The notes under the pieces: generated by a model
Database searches by the model: none
Seen by the model: the letters and a program-made list of their open reading frames with translations, nothing else
What the model was told of the DNA's origin: nothing
Shown: one piece after another, positions 35,014 through 44,240 of the stretch
Position numbering within the stretch: the first letter of the stretch is position 1
Layout: each line of letters begins with the position of its first letter
Assembly (NCBI RefSeq): GCF_001507855.1
Contig: NZ_LGEN01000005.1
Coordinates: 62,001 to 126,000 of the forward strand
Direction of reading: 5' to 3'
From: Halomonas sp. 54_146
Lineage (GTDB): Bacteria; Pseudomonadota; Gammaproteobacteria; Pseudomonadales; Halomonadaceae
Length of the DNA stretch: 64,000 nucleotides
Program-made: the position numbers and the translations under genes

Positions 35014-37599
35014 ATGAACCATGAATTTCCCTTACTTGAAGCCCAGCAAGGGATCCACGAGCTTACTGCCGCAGGGGCTCCTCTTGCTAAAACCTTGGCA
35101 GCGGTAGCCGAGTGGGCAGAGCTGATGCTGCCTCAAGCGCTGGTCTCGATCATGCGCTTCGACCCTGAAAAAAATGCCTTAAGTTTGGTTCCTAATCGCC
35201 ATTTCTCACCCAACTATACCGCTCACATGCAAGACCTGGTGATTGGTCCTGATATTGGCACATGCGGACGAGCCGCATTTGAAAAGCAGCTGGTAGTGAC
35301 GCGAGATATTAGCTTAGAGCCGAACTGGGCACCCTTTCAGGCGCTCGCCCAAGCGGAAGGGCTGCGAGCCTGCTGGTCAGTACCGATTCTGACTGCCAAT
35401 GGAGAACTGCTTGGCACCTTCGCCACTTATTACCGCAGCCCTGCCCTGCCTACTCAAGAAGAACAGAATAACCTTGCCCGTAGTGCAAGCCTTGCAGCCT
35501 TAGTATTGCTTCGCCACCGTGACAAACAGCATCACCGCACGCAATCCGAGTGGCACCGCTCGTTATTTTTTAATCACCCTGATGGTGTTTACGAGTTTGA
35601 CCTTGAAGGCCACTTACAACGCTGCAACACCGCGCTTGAACGCATTACTGGCTATAAATCGTCAGCGTTACTTGGCCTACATTTCAACCAGTTTATTGCC
35701 CCTGATTTTCAGGAGTTAACCCAAAGCGCCTTCGATGCGGCTTGCAGTGGCCAGGCCATTACCTATGAAACGCTAGGCAGGCATGCCGATGGGAATTACT
35801 ACCAGCTGGAAATTACTAACTTTCCCGTCATTATTGATGATGTCATCGTCGGCGTTTACGGAATATGCCGCGATATTACCGAGCGCAAACAGCAAACAGA
35901 CGAATTACGCTTATTAAAAAGGGGCATGGAATCAAGCCCCAGCGGCATTCTGATGATAGATGCGCAGCAGCCCGGCATGCCGATTGTCTTCGCGAACCCT
36001 GCTTTTTACCGCATGACAGGCTATGAGCCTGCCGAGGTCATCGGCAACCATAGCCGTTTTCTGCGCGGGAGAGATACAGACCCCAAAGCGGTTGATGCCA
36101 TTCGCATCGCCATGCAAGAGCAGCGTGACGTTAATGTTACGCTGCTCAATTACCGTAAAAACGGCCAGCCCTTCTGGAATCATCTTGTCGTAAGCCCCGT
36201 TTTTAACCCAGACGGCACCTGCACGCACTTCATCGGCATTCACCAGGATATTACCCACGAGAAAGAGCAAGAGGCTCAGCTGGCTTACCAGGCAACCCAT
36301 GATCTACTCACTGGCCTACCCAACTATTCAGCCTTTACCGAGCAATTAAACAACGTATTCCAGCAGCACCAACTAGATAGCAGCAATACCTTTGCGGTCA
36401 TGCATCTTGATTTGGATGGCTTTAAAACCGTCAATGACGGTTTGGGGCACCTTGCTGCCAACCAGGTGTTAATTGCCGTCGCGCAGCGGCTTGAAGGGTT
36501 TGTTCAGCATCCTGATATGGTGGCGCGCTTGGTGGGTGACGAGTTTGCTTTTCTTTTAACAACAAAAGATGACCATAGAGAAAATACCGCAAACTTAGCC
36601 AGGCGGATTTTGACCAGCCTTGCTCAACCCATAGCGCTTGAGGGGCAGCTGGTTCATATAAGCGCTAGCATTGGTATCGCTTGCCATGATGTGTCCATCA
36701 AAGAGCCCTATAGCCTACTGCAGCACGCCGACCTGGCATTAGAACAAGCCAAACGACAAGGGCGAAACACCTGGCAGTGGTACCGTGGCCGCAAAGCAGA
36801 ACGCGTTAAACACAGTGTCGGCATGCGGCACGATTTGCATACAGCACTGATTGACGGGCAGTTCGAGCTTTATTACCAGCCGATTGTTGATGCCGTGAAC
36901 GGCCGCATGCGCAGTGTCGAAGCATTAGTGCGTTGGCATCATCCTACCCGGGGTTTAGTACCACCCGGTGATTTCATTCCTTTGGCGGAACAAACAGGGC
37001 AAATTATTCCGCTTGGCAGCTGGGTGCTCCACCAAGCCTGCCGAGAAATTGCAGCACTGAATGCCCACAGTGAGAATATGCTGTGCGTCGCCGTCAATAT
37101 TTCTTCGTTAGAATTCTGCCGAGAAGGCTTTCTTGAAGAAGTAAAGCACGCGCTTCATACCTCAGGGTTAGCGCCGCAGCAACTTGAGCTAGAAGTGACA
37201 GAAAGCGTATTGCTAGACGGTACGGACCCCATCATTGAGCTGATGGAAACACTGAACACAATGGGGGTTCGCGTTGCCATCGATGACTTTGGCACCGGTT
37301 TTTCAAGCCTGAGCTACTTGTGCGATTTACCTACCCACAAGGTCAAGCTGGATCGCAAGTTCGTGCAAAAAACCCTGGAAAACCGCCGCATGGCGGCGAT
37401 CGTGCAGGGTGTCATTACCATGGCACATCATATGGACATGCTGGTGGTCGCTGAAGGAATCGAAACACGCGCCCAGCAAGAAGACTTAATGCACAGGCAG
37501 TGCGACTTGCTCCAAGGCTACTTATTTGCACGCCCCATGCCGCTAAAGGAACTGCGGTGTTTACCTGGCCTGCTGCCTGCACATGTGGCTAATCTTTAA
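35014..37599 (+). CDS. GAF-PAS-LOV-like-GGDEF-EAL cyclic-di-GMP protein
   Basis: 861 aa from ATG 35014 (the track starts at TTG 34954; residue numbers here follow the 881-aa track ORF). Domains: GAF about 35-190, PAS 200-310, LOV-like PAS 318-435, GGDEF 445-605, EAL 620-870. The GGDEF signature is degenerate (VGDEF, 527-531), while EAL motifs EALVRW, EVTES, DDFGTGFSSLSYL and VVAEGIET are intact, so phosphodiesterase activity is likelier. The LOV-like domain keeps FANPAFYRMTGYEP and LLNYRKNGQPFWN, but the photoactive Cys is Ser 367 (GNHSRFL) and the terminal signalling Gln is His. No signal peptide or helices: cytosolic. Confidence 0.88.
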   Translation: MNHEFPLLEAQQGIHELTAAGAPLAKTLAAVAEWAELMLPQALVSIMRFDPEKNALSLVPNRHFSPNYTAHMQDLVIGPDIGTCGRAAFEKQLVVTRDISLEPNWAPFQALAQAEGLRACWSVPILTANGELLGTFATYYRSPALPTQEEQNNLARSASLAALVLLRHRDKQHHRTQSEWHRSLFFNHPDGVYEFDLEGHLQRCNTALERITGYKSSALLGLHFNQFIAPDFQELTQSAFDAACSGQAITYETLGRHADGNYYQLEITNFPVIIDDVIVGVYGICRDITERKQQTDELRLLKRGMESSPSGILMIDAQQPGMPIVFANPAFYRMTGYEPAEVIGNHSRFLRGRDTDPKAVDAIRIAMQEQRDVNVTLLNYRKNGQPFWNHLVVSPVFNPDGTCTHFIGIHQDITHEKEQEAQLAYQATHDLLTGLPNYSAFTEQLNNVFQQHQLDSSNTFAVMHLDLDGFKTVNDGLGHLAANQVLIAVAQRLEGFVQHPDMVARLVGDEFAFLLTTKDDHRENTANLARRILTSLAQPIALEGQLVHISASIGIACHDVSIKEPYSLLQHADLALEQAKRQGRNTWQWYRGRKAERVKHSVGMRHDLHTALIDGQFELYYQPIVDAVNGRMRSVEALVRWHHPTRGLVPPGDFIPLAEQTGQIIPLGSWVLHQACREIAALNAHSENMLCVAVNISSLEFCREGFLEEVKHALHTSGLAPQQLELEVTESVLLDGTDPIIELMETLNTMGVRVAIDDFGTGFSSLSYLCDLPTHKVKLDRKFVQKTLENRRMAAIVQGVITMAHHMDMLVVAEGIETRAQQEDLMHRQCDLLQGYLFARPMPLKELRCLPGLLPAHVANL

Positions 37600-37615
37600 C
37601 TAGCCAATCTTTAAC
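37586..37615. repeat. 15-bp direct repeat x2 at a tail-to-tail gene junction
   Basis: TGGCTAATCTTTAAC and TAGCCAATCTTTAAC adjoin. The first ends the EAL gene (stop TAA 37597-37599), and the second is the end of the convergent alcohol dehydrogenase (stop TAG at 37600-37602 on minus). The genes abut with no spacer. Confidence 0.85.
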
Positions 37616-38688
37616 ACCGGCTTAACGGTGGTGCCGTTTTTGGAGTCTTCAAAAGCCTGATTGATCTGCTCCGGCGAATAGAACTTCACCAGCTTATCAA
37701 AAGGGAAACGCCCTTCCTTGTAATAGGCAACCAGCTGAGGAATAAACACCCGAGGCACTGAATCACCCTCGATCACGCCAATCATTGATTTACCTTCAGC
37801 CATCAAGTCGTGGTGCACATCCAGCGTGACCTCCGGCGTGACGCCGACAATGGCCGAGACGCCCAGTGGGCGCAGCGCCTGTAGCGATTGCCGTACCACC
37901 AGGGGCACACCGGTCGTTTCGACCGCATATTCGCTGCCGCCACCGGAAATTTCTCGCACACGCTCGACCGTTTCTTCCTGCCCGCCATTAACGGTGTGAG
38001 TTGCGCCAAGTTCACGAGCAAGTGCCAAGCGGCTTTCGTTAACGTCCACCGCAATAATGCGCTGACAGCCAGTGATTTTAGCGGCCATAATCGCAGAAAG
38101 CCCCACCGCGCCACAGCCATACACCACAATCGAGCTACCGAACGCAGGCTTGAGACGATTAAGCACCGTGCCCGCCCCCGTCTGTATACCGCAACCCAAC
38201 GGCCCCAGCATTGCCAAATCTACCTCAGCATCAACCTTCACGGCGTTACGCGCGCTGACCACAGCATGGGTGGCGAACGACGATTGGCCGAAAAAGGTGG
38301 CCAGCGCCTGGTTATCTTGCTGCAGCCGGTGGCTGCCATCGTCCATCACACCGCCAAAATTCAGCGCGTTGAAGGTATCGCATACCGTTGGGTGGCCGGT
38401 CAGGCAGTGGCCGCAGCTGCCGCAGTGGGCAAACGACAGCACCACATGATCGCCCACTTCAAGCCCTGTCACGCCCGCACCAAGCGCCTCGACCACGCCT
38501 GCCCCTTCGTGCCCCAACACAATCGGAAACGGTGCAATCCCCAGGTCACGCGCTACGGCATCCGTGTGACACACGCCGGTCGCGACAATACGCACGCGAA
38601 TTTCGCCGTTAGCCGGGTCAGCTAACTCCACACTTTGCCACTGAAAATCGTCGCCCTGTTTTAACGTCACTGCTGCTTGAATTTGCAT
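37600..38688 (-). CDS. Zinc-dependent aryl-alcohol dehydrogenase
   Basis: NAD-dependent medium-chain alcohol dehydrogenase, 362 aa. Catalytic zinc ligands in GVCHTDAV and GHEGAGVV; structural zinc site CGSCGHCLTGHPTVC near residue 90; cofactor motif VVYGCGAVGLSAI near 190. The FNALNFGGVMDDG and the C-terminal half resemble benzyl/aryl-alcohol dehydrogenases (XylB type). Last gene of the minus-strand phenolic cluster; expected role is oxidation of 4-hydroxybenzyl-type alcohols to aldehydes. ATG has AGGGAG 7 nt upstream. Confidence 0.88.
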   Translation of the reverse strand: MQIQAAVTLKQGDDFQWQSVELADPANGEIRVRIVATGVCHTDAVARDLGIAPFPIVLGHEGAGVVEALGAGVTGLEVGDHVVLSFAHCGSCGHCLTGHPTVCDTFNALNFGGVMDDGSHRLQQDNQALATFFGQSSFATHAVVSARNAVKVDAEVDLAMLGPLGCGIQTGAGTVLNRLKPAFGSSIVVYGCGAVGLSAIMAAKITGCQRIIAVDVNESRLALARELGATHTVNGGQEETVERVREISGGGSEYAVETTGVPLVVRQSLQALRPLGVSAIVGVTPEVTLDVHHDLMAEGKSMIGVIEGDSVPRVFIPQLVAYYKEGRFPFDKLVKFYSPEQINQAFEDSKNGTTVKPVLKIG

Positions 38689-38707
38689 CTTTTTTTCTCC
38701 CTTCGGC

Positions 38708-38728
38708 TCTCGCCCAGCCCGGGCGAGA
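38708..38728 (-). terminator. Intercistronic hairpin upstream of the alcohol dehydrogenase
   Basis: TCTCGCCC / GGGCGAGA 8-bp stem in the 75-bp gap between the SphA-like gene and adh; no T-run follows, so a processing or stability element is likelier than a terminator. Confidence 0.5.
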
Positions 38729-38763
38729 ACCGATCAAATCAAAAAATCTGTTTAAACGAGCTA

Positions 38764-39672
38764 TCACAAAAACTTAGTTAACTGCAGGCGGAAGAGATCC
38801 CCATCGCTTTCCAAACCTTTTAAGCCACCGGCCTGCGCGTCATATTCATGATAGTAAGCGCCTTTGAGCATCAGCCCAGCGGTAGGCCACAGGTAACCTG
38901 TTTCAGCCCCGATAGCATGGCGTTCCGCCTTGTTGGTGGTGGGCGCGCCCTGGTCGGCTTCTAACTGCCAGGCATTGTAGCCCACCAGCCCCAATTCAAC
39001 GCCGTTGCTCAAACGATGCCCGACCCCCCATTCCACCAACCAGCTGTCACCCGGCGTAATGCCGGTATCGTCCTGTTCGGTCTTGATTTCGTAACGCGAC
39101 AGCGCCGAGACGTTCCAACGCTTCTCCTCGTCAAAGTACCACACGCCCCCCAGCGTCAGCATGGTGGTGCCATAGCCCTTGCCTACTGAAGCGGGGTTAT
39201 CAGCATCGAAGCTGGCAGTATCGAACCAATGGCCGCCCGCAACGGTGATATCCCACTGTTCGCCGTGCCAACCGAGTATCAGCGGGCCGACTAACACATC
39301 GCCAATGCCGTTGTCATCAAAACGATTACCGCCGGCAACATCCAGGTCAAACTCGATATCCAGCAGAGGAATAATCGCTTCCATGCCGTAGTCGGCACCG
39401 AGGAAGGTTTTATCTGTCATCCAAATAAAGCGATGAGCTAGTGCGTTCACCGTACCGCTATTATTACCCGGCACCGTTGCGCCCGTGCCATCTTTGAAGC
39501 TATCAACATCGTAGTGAATCAGGTAGGCGCGATAGTAAAGCCCCGGTGGCGGTGCCGATGCTGCGCTCAACCCTTCAATGCCGAGTGAATAATGGCCGTT
39601 GACGGCAAGCGCTGACGGTGTTGCGGCACTAGCACTCAGTGCCGCCAGGAAAATGGAGGCTGTTTTTTTCAT
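38764..39672 (-). CDS. SphA / MetA-pathway outer-membrane protein
   Basis: 302 aa with a cleavable signal peptide (MKKTASIFLAALSASAATPSALA) and a beta-barrel-like body ending in a terminal aromatic-hydrophobic strand (LFRLQLTKFL). Matches the family annotated as MetA-pathway of phenol degradation or SphA: GIEGLSAASAPPPGLYYRAYLIHYDVD and GDVLVGPLILGW are typical. Likely a channel for hydrophobic phenolics, encoded inside the catabolic operon between the aldehyde and alcohol dehydrogenase genes. Confidence 0.82.
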   Translation of the reverse strand: MKKTASIFLAALSASAATPSALAVNGHYSLGIEGLSAASAPPPGLYYRAYLIHYDVDSFKDGTGATVPGNNSGTVNALAHRFIWMTDKTFLGADYGMEAIIPLLDIEFDLDVAGGNRFDDNGIGDVLVGPLILGWHGEQWDITVAGGHWFDTASFDADNPASVGKGYGTTMLTLGGVWYFDEEKRWNVSALSRYEIKTEQDDTGITPGDSWLVEWGVGHRLSNGVELGLVGYNAWQLEADQGAPTTNKAERHAIGAETGYLWPTAGLMLKGAYYHEYDAQAGGLKGLESDGDLFRLQLTKFL

Positions 39673-39846
39673 GGCTTGTTATCTCTTTTATCAGCCGACG
39701 TGTCACCCGTGGCGGGTGGCAGGCGTTGTTATGAGGGTAAAGGGGTTAGCTAACTAGGCCCCGTTACAGGGCCTAGCTAGAAATGCCTAGTTAAAATAAA
39801 TAGTTATATAAATACTTGGCTATAAAGACCTAGCTAGCAAGGCCTT

Positions 39847-41313
39847 TTAGAAGGGATAGCCACGCGGCGTTTGCTGCACGCTGATCCAGTGGTCGGTAGT
39901 AAACTCCTCGATCGCCCAGTCGCCGTTGAAGCGGCCAAGGCCAGAGTTCTTCTCGCCACCGAAGGGCACGTGGGCTTCGTCGTTGACCGGCATATCGTTG
40001 ACATGCGTCATGCCTGCTTTAATGCCTCTGGCAAAGCGCACGCCGCGTTCCAGGTCGCCGGTAAATACCGCGCTGGAAAGACCGTACTCGGTGCCATTCG
40101 CAAGCGCCAGGGCATGGGCATCGTCGCGGGCTTTCTGAATACCCACCAGCGGGCCGAAGATCTCTTCGCGGCTGATCTCCATCTCTGGGGAGACATCGCC
40201 AAACACATGCGGCGGTACCAGCTGACCGTTAATTTCGCCTTCTACCAGCACGGTCGCGCCTTCACGCTTGGCGGTAGCAATCTTCTCTTCCAGCCCTTCA
40301 CGCTGCTTGGCGTTGATCACCGGCCCAACCACCGTAGCCATATCGTTGGGGTCGCCTACCTGCAGCCCTTTCACCTTAGCAACAAAACGTTCCACAAAGC
40401 CGTCATAGACGCGCTCATCAACGATGATGCGGTTGACCGCCATGCAGATTTGGCCTTGGTGAAGGAATTTACCCATTGCCGCGGCGTTCACCGCTTGGTC
40501 AAGGTCGGCGTCATCCAACACAACGAAGGGGCTATTGCCACCCAGCTCTAGCGCTACCTTCTTGATATGTTCGCCACCGCTGGCAATACGCCCAATGCCA
40601 CGGCCAACCTGGGTTGAGCCCGTGAAAGAGATCATCCGAGGCACGCGGTGCTCAACAAAGGCATCGCCGATTTCACTGCCGGCACCCACCACCACGCTGA
40701 GCAGGCCTGCGGGCAAACCGGCTTCCTCGAAGATTTTCGCCAGCAGTAGCCCGCCGGTCACCGGCGTATCGCTAGCCGGCTTCACCACCACCGCATTGCC
40801 TAGCGCCAGCGCCGGGGCAATAGAGCGCTGGGAAAGGTGTAGCGGAAAGTTCCAAGGGCTGATCACCCCGACCACGCCCAGCGGCTTGCGGTAAACGCGG
40901 TTCTCTTTTCCCGGCACGTTAGACGCCATGGTCATACCGTGAACACGCCCCGGCATGCTGGCCGCTTCCTGGGTGATGCCACGCGCCGCCCCCCACTCAA
41001 CGTTGGCTTTTAGCCGGGTACTGCCTGATTCACGAATCAGCCAGTCGATAATTTCATCCTTACGTGCATCAAAAATCGCCACTACCCGGTGCATTAAACT
41101 CGCGCGCTCAGCAGGCGGTTTCGCCGCCCACTCGGCCTGGGCTTTTTCTGCCGCTGTAAACGCAGCATCTAAATCGCTGCGATCCGCTAGGCGAATCGAC
41201 AGCAGTGCGCTGCCATCGTAAGGGTTGGTAACGTCCGTGGTGCGCTCGCTGCTACCCTCGCGCCACTCACCCGCAATAGGCTGAAGATGAAAATCGCTAT
41301 AAGCGCTGCTCAT
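39847..41313 (-). CDS. Aromatic aldehyde (benzaldehyde/4-hydroxybenzaldehyde) dehydrogenase
   Basis: NAD(P)-dependent ALDH, 488 aa from ATG 41313 (AGGAG 8 nt upstream; the track start is a TTG two codons earlier). Catalytic Glu in [10 protein letters not shown] (about residue 254), nucleophile Cys in [10 protein letters not shown] (about 288), oxyanion Asn in [10 protein letters not shown]. Overall sequence fits benzaldehyde/vanillin dehydrogenases. In P. putida the p-cresol cluster encodes PchA (4-hydroxybenzaldehyde dehydrogenase) beside pchCXF, which is the position here. Product would be 4-hydroxybenzoate. Confidence 0.88.
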   Translation of the reverse strand: MSSAYSDFHLQPIAGEWREGSSERTTDVTNPYDGSALLSIRLADRSDLDAAFTAAEKAQAEWAAKPPAERASLMHRVVAIFDARKDEIIDWLIRESGSTRLKANVEWGAARGITQEAASMPGRVHGMTMASNVPGKENRVYRKPLGVVGVISPWNFPLHLSQRSIAPALALGNAVVVKPASDTPVTGGLLLAKIFEEAGLPAGLLSVVVGAGSEIGDAFVEHRVPRMISFTGSTQVGRGIGRIASGGEHIKKVALELGGNSPFVVLDDADLDQAVNAAAMGKFLHQGQICMAVNRIIVDERVYDGFVERFVAKVKGLQVGDPNDMATVVGPVINAKQREGLEEKIATAKREGATVLVEGEINGQLVPPHVFGDVSPEMEISREEIFGPLVGIQKARDDAHALALANGTEYGLSSAVFTGDLERGVRFARGIKAGMTHVNDMPVNDEAHVPFGGEKNSGLGRFNGDWAIEEFTTDHWISVQQTPRGYPF

Positions 41314-41375
41314 AATCAAAACTCCTGAGTCTGTATAAATAACAAGCCGTTCAGAGGTGACATATTAAGCCTCTT

Positions 41376-42926
41376 TTACTGACGAATACCCGACTTGCCT
41401 GGCGATAAAATACCGTTAGGGTCTAGTGCGTTCTTCAGTGCGGTATGTACATTGCGCAGCGGCTCGCCAAACGTACCGGCGACCTGCTCCATAAACTCAG
41501 TGTTAGTGCGGTAGAGGCCATAGCCACGCTTAGCAAACTCATCAATCAGCTCAGCGAAACAGTCGTGAGCACGCTGGGTCTCTTCGGGGTCTTCACGGTT
41601 GTAGAGCAGGTCGATGACGTGGTGCATATCGCGCCAGCCAACGATGTATTCGGCCACGTAGTCAAAGCCGTATTTGCCGAGAATCTGCTGGGCCAATTCG
41701 GTCTGATCTTTGGTTTCGCTGCCCTTGGCCTGAGACACCGGCGCAAACCACATAGAACCACCGCCCCCACGCCAGTTGTAAAGGCCGAATTCCTGCAGGT
41801 TCATGTCACCTTTCATCAGTGCTGAGCGATACTCGAAGCCACCGCCCCGCTTTTCAGCTTCTTCACCGTACATGATGTTGGCTTTGCCGCTGGCGCTGAA
41901 GGCCTGCTCAACGATCTTCCAGTTGACCTCAATTTGCTCAGGCGTGCCGTAGAGCGCCGCGTAGACGTTCCATTCACCGATGCCCTCGTCGGCCTTGATG
42001 CGCTCGATGGCTTCTCTGGGGATAGATTCTTTACCGTTGTAGTAGTCTTTGCGCACTACGTGGGTACCTGCATCCCACAGGGTATGCACAATCACTACCG
42101 CGTTAGGAATAATTTGCGCGATACGCAGCGGGCGCAGCACATCAACAATTTCAGCGATATCTTCAGGATCTTGATACTGGATCAAGAAAGGCCGGTACGC
42201 CGGTGGCTCAGGCATCAGCCACAGCCCCATTTTGGTCACGACACCGTAGTTAGACTGAGTGAAGAGGCCGTCAATGTAAGGCCCATAACCCCATTTAAAC
42301 ACCTGCCACGAGCTGGAATTTTCAATACCGCCCATCCCGGTGCGAATCATCTCGCCGTTGGCCAGCACTACTTCCATACCGCACTGAAACATAAAGTGCT
42401 CGCCGTAGGGGGTATAGCCCACACCGCGGTCTAGCGTATTGCCCACTGGCCCTGCAATGGCAGACGGCGCTGGCGGGTCTAGCCACAGCTTGTAGCCTTT
42501 CTCTTTGATATAGTCGTAAAGCTGCTGATAGGTAACGCCCGGCTCAATCAGCGCCGTACAGACCTCTGGGTCTACGTTGATAATACGGTTCAAACGGTGC
42601 AAATCGAGGATAACCTGCCCGGTGGCACCCGGCGCTGCCGAGCCATAGCCAAGGTTTTTACCCGTAGAAATAGTCCAGATCGGCACTTTGTACTGGTTGC
42701 AGATGCGGACAATTTCCTGCACCTGCTCAGCTTCGTTGGGTAGCAACGCTGCCGACGGAATATAGTCGGCGTCGTCACCGGCCATCATGATTTTGGTATA
42801 GGGCGCTAGCTGTTCGCTCTCGGTCAGAACACTCTCGCTGCCAATCGTGTCGCGAAACAGGTTTAACGCGGCATCGAAATCGGCCTCTGCAACGCCTTTA
42901 GGCAAAATACGCTGTGTCGTGCTCAT
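41376..42926 (-). CDS. pchF: 4-cresol dehydrogenase-type flavoprotein (PCMH/VAO family)
   Basis: 516-aa FAD oxidoreductase hydroxylating the methyl or alkyl group para to a phenol through a quinone methide, passing electrons to a cytochrome c. FAD-binding domain: PIWTISTGKNLGYGSAAPGA and GLDPPAP-like segment WLDPPAPSAIAGPVGNTLDRGVGYTPYGEH. Substrate/cap domain: LYNWRGGGGSMWFAPVSQ, RDMHHVIDLLYNRED, DPNGILSPGKSGI. 4-cresol dehydrogenase and eugenol hydroxylase share this layout, so the substrate may be p-cresol, 4-ethylphenol or a propenylphenol. The cytochrome partner is encoded upstream. Confidence 0.9.
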   Translation of the reverse strand: MSTTQRILPKGVAEADFDAALNLFRDTIGSESVLTESEQLAPYTKIMMAGDDADYIPSAALLPNEAEQVQEIVRICNQYKVPIWTISTGKNLGYGSAAPGATGQVILDLHRLNRIINVDPEVCTALIEPGVTYQQLYDYIKEKGYKLWLDPPAPSAIAGPVGNTLDRGVGYTPYGEHFMFQCGMEVVLANGEMIRTGMGGIENSSSWQVFKWGYGPYIDGLFTQSNYGVVTKMGLWLMPEPPAYRPFLIQYQDPEDIAEIVDVLRPLRIAQIIPNAVVIVHTLWDAGTHVVRKDYYNGKESIPREAIERIKADEGIGEWNVYAALYGTPEQIEVNWKIVEQAFSASGKANIMYGEEAEKRGGGFEYRSALMKGDMNLQEFGLYNWRGGGGSMWFAPVSQAKGSETKDQTELAQQILGKYGFDYVAEYIVGWRDMHHVIDLLYNREDPEETQRAHDCFAELIDEFAKRGYGLYRTNTEFMEQVAGTFGEPLRNVHTALKNALDPNGILSPGKSGIRQ

Positions 42927-42991
42927 AAATGTGTCTCTCGATTATTGTGCTTTAAATTCAGGGCGATTTAGAGATTCAAGGTGCTTTAACG

Positions 42992-43528
42992 TCACAGTTG
43001 GACCAAAAAGCTCAGCTCGCTACCGCTCGCCGTCGTTGCCGTGCGCTGGAAGCGTTGAGCATGACGGTGACGATCAGAGGTCAACGCTAAGCGGGCATAC
43101 TCACGCCCTAATGACGCCTGCCAACTGCCGGTTTCAATGGCCAAGGGTTCGATCACAGGGCCACGGTGGCTTAACAGCTGGTGCTGGTCTGGCGCGTGAC
43201 GCCCCAGCGCAAGCAGCCGACCACGCCCGGCAAGTAGGCTGGTCAGCAGCACGATGCCAGACTCATCGGTAAAGCCGGCGGCCAGCGTACCCGTGGGTAA
43301 CGCACTCAGCGCCAGCGGATTAAAGGCACCTTCATAGCGGGGTTGCAAGCCTAGCTGACGCAGCCCAAGCCCAAGCTCCGTGGTCGATTGATCATGACCA
43401 TAAAGCGTAATGTGGCCTTGCAGCGGCACACTGGCCGGGTTCGCGGCGAAGGCGCTGGCTAGCGATAACGGAGCGGTAGCGCCCAGTAAAAAGCTGTTTT
43501 TGAGTAACGCTCGGCGAGTTAACTTCAT
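42992..43528 (-). CDS. pchX: PchX-like exported protein of unknown function
   Basis: 178 aa. The N-terminus MKLTRRALLKNSFLLGATAPLSLASAFA has a twin-arginine-like start (TRRALLK), hydrophobic core and AFA cleavage site, so it is probably exported, perhaps by Tat. The mature part has no recognised domain or cofactor motif; it contains GHDQSTTELGLGLRQLGLQP and GIVLLTSLLAGRGRLLALGRH. Its place between pchC and pchF equals pchX in the known P. putida pchACXF cluster; the symbol rests on position, not on proven homology. Confidence 0.7.
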   Translation of the reverse strand: MKLTRRALLKNSFLLGATAPLSLASAFAANPASVPLQGHITLYGHDQSTTELGLGLRQLGLQPRYEGAFNPLALSALPTGTLAAGFTDESGIVLLTSLLAGRGRLLALGRHAPDQHQLLSHRGPVIEPLAIETGSWQASLGREYARLALTSDRHRHAQRFQRTATTASGSELSFLVQL

Positions 43529-43533
43529 GGCAT

Positions 43534-43944
43534 TTACTCCTCACCGGCAGCGGCATTTGCCAGTTCACCGCGCAGTAACGCATCAATCAGTTCGTCAAGT
43601 TCTGCATTGCTAACTTTGGCTTCACGCAGTGAAGGCATGGCAGCACGGCCTTGCCGCACCGTGTTACGAATATAAGTGCCGCGTGCTTCCCAGGCAGTCT
43701 CGGGGAAAGGCATGGTAATCATGGGGCCAACGGCTTTATCCAGGTTGTGACAATGAGAGCAAACCTGCCGATACACTTCGGCAGGTTCACGCTCTTCAGC
43801 GGCAACGCTTGTAGTAGCCAGTGGCAGCAATAGGCTACCCGCCACTAGAAGGCGTTTAAACGTAGAAGAGGAAAGCAGCCGAAGCGGCATGCGGGCAGGG
43901 GCTGGGGTGTCTACAGTGTACCGATTGATTGTTATGTTGTGCAT
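43534..43944 (-). CDS. pchC: Cytochrome c subunit of the cresol dehydrogenase
   Basis: 136 aa as called. A single haem c motif CSHCH (about residue 62) and a downstream axial-Met candidate (RAAMPSLREAKVS) define a class I cytochrome. The signal peptide is LLVAGSLLLPLATTSVAA. The first 18 residues before MPLRLLSSS may not be translated: the alternative start is 43890, and neither has a strong ribosome site. It accepts electrons from the PchF flavin. First gene of the minus-strand operon, 5 bp before pchX. Confidence 0.85.
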   Translation of the reverse strand: MHNITINRYTVDTPAPARMPLRLLSSSTFKRLLVAGSLLLPLATTSVAAEEREPAEVYRQVCSHCHNLDKAVGPMITMPFPETAWEARGTYIRNTVRQGRAAMPSLREAKVSNAELDELIDALLRGELANAAAGEE

Positions 43945-44181
43945 ATTAGCATCATCCGTTATTTCGCCAAGGGTATGTCAGTTGCAAGGTACCCAGTACG
44001 GCCATTGAGAGTCTAAAACAAGAGCCTAAAACTTTAGTATAAATCAATGGTTTATCGCTGGCCTCATGGCAACTACCTATCAAAATCCGTGCCGATATTA
44101 AAAATAATACAGCTATCAAGGGGTTAGTAGACCAGTATGGCACCACCGTCTGCTTAGCGAACGTCTGTTCGCAAATAGCGT

Positions 44182-44216
44182 TTAATCATTTGATTAACGC
44201 TTCATCAAATGATCAA
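44182..44216 (-). promoter_or_regulatory. Tandem XylR/DmpR-type upstream activating sequences
   Basis: TTAATCATTTGATTAA (44182-44197, 13/16 to the XylR UAS TTGATCAATTGATCAA) and TTCATCAAATGATCAA (44201-44216, 14/16) lie 19 bp apart, about 240-270 nt upstream of pchC and 150 nt before the divergent activator gene. A matching -24/-12 promoter with GG-N10-GC was not found between here and pchC. Confidence 0.7.
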
Positions 44217-44240
44217 CCTGTTTTCGACCATGCCATCCTT

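Noticed and set aside
43657-43833. Second haem motif or a diheme cytochrome in pchC
   Set aside because: Only one CxxCH (CSHCH) is present, so it is a monohaem cytochrome.
44138-44155. Sigma-54 -24/-12 promoter on the plus strand (TGGCACC ... TCTGC)
   Set aside because: Spacing between GG and GC is 11 bp, not the required 10, and it would point at the activator gene with the UAS downstream.
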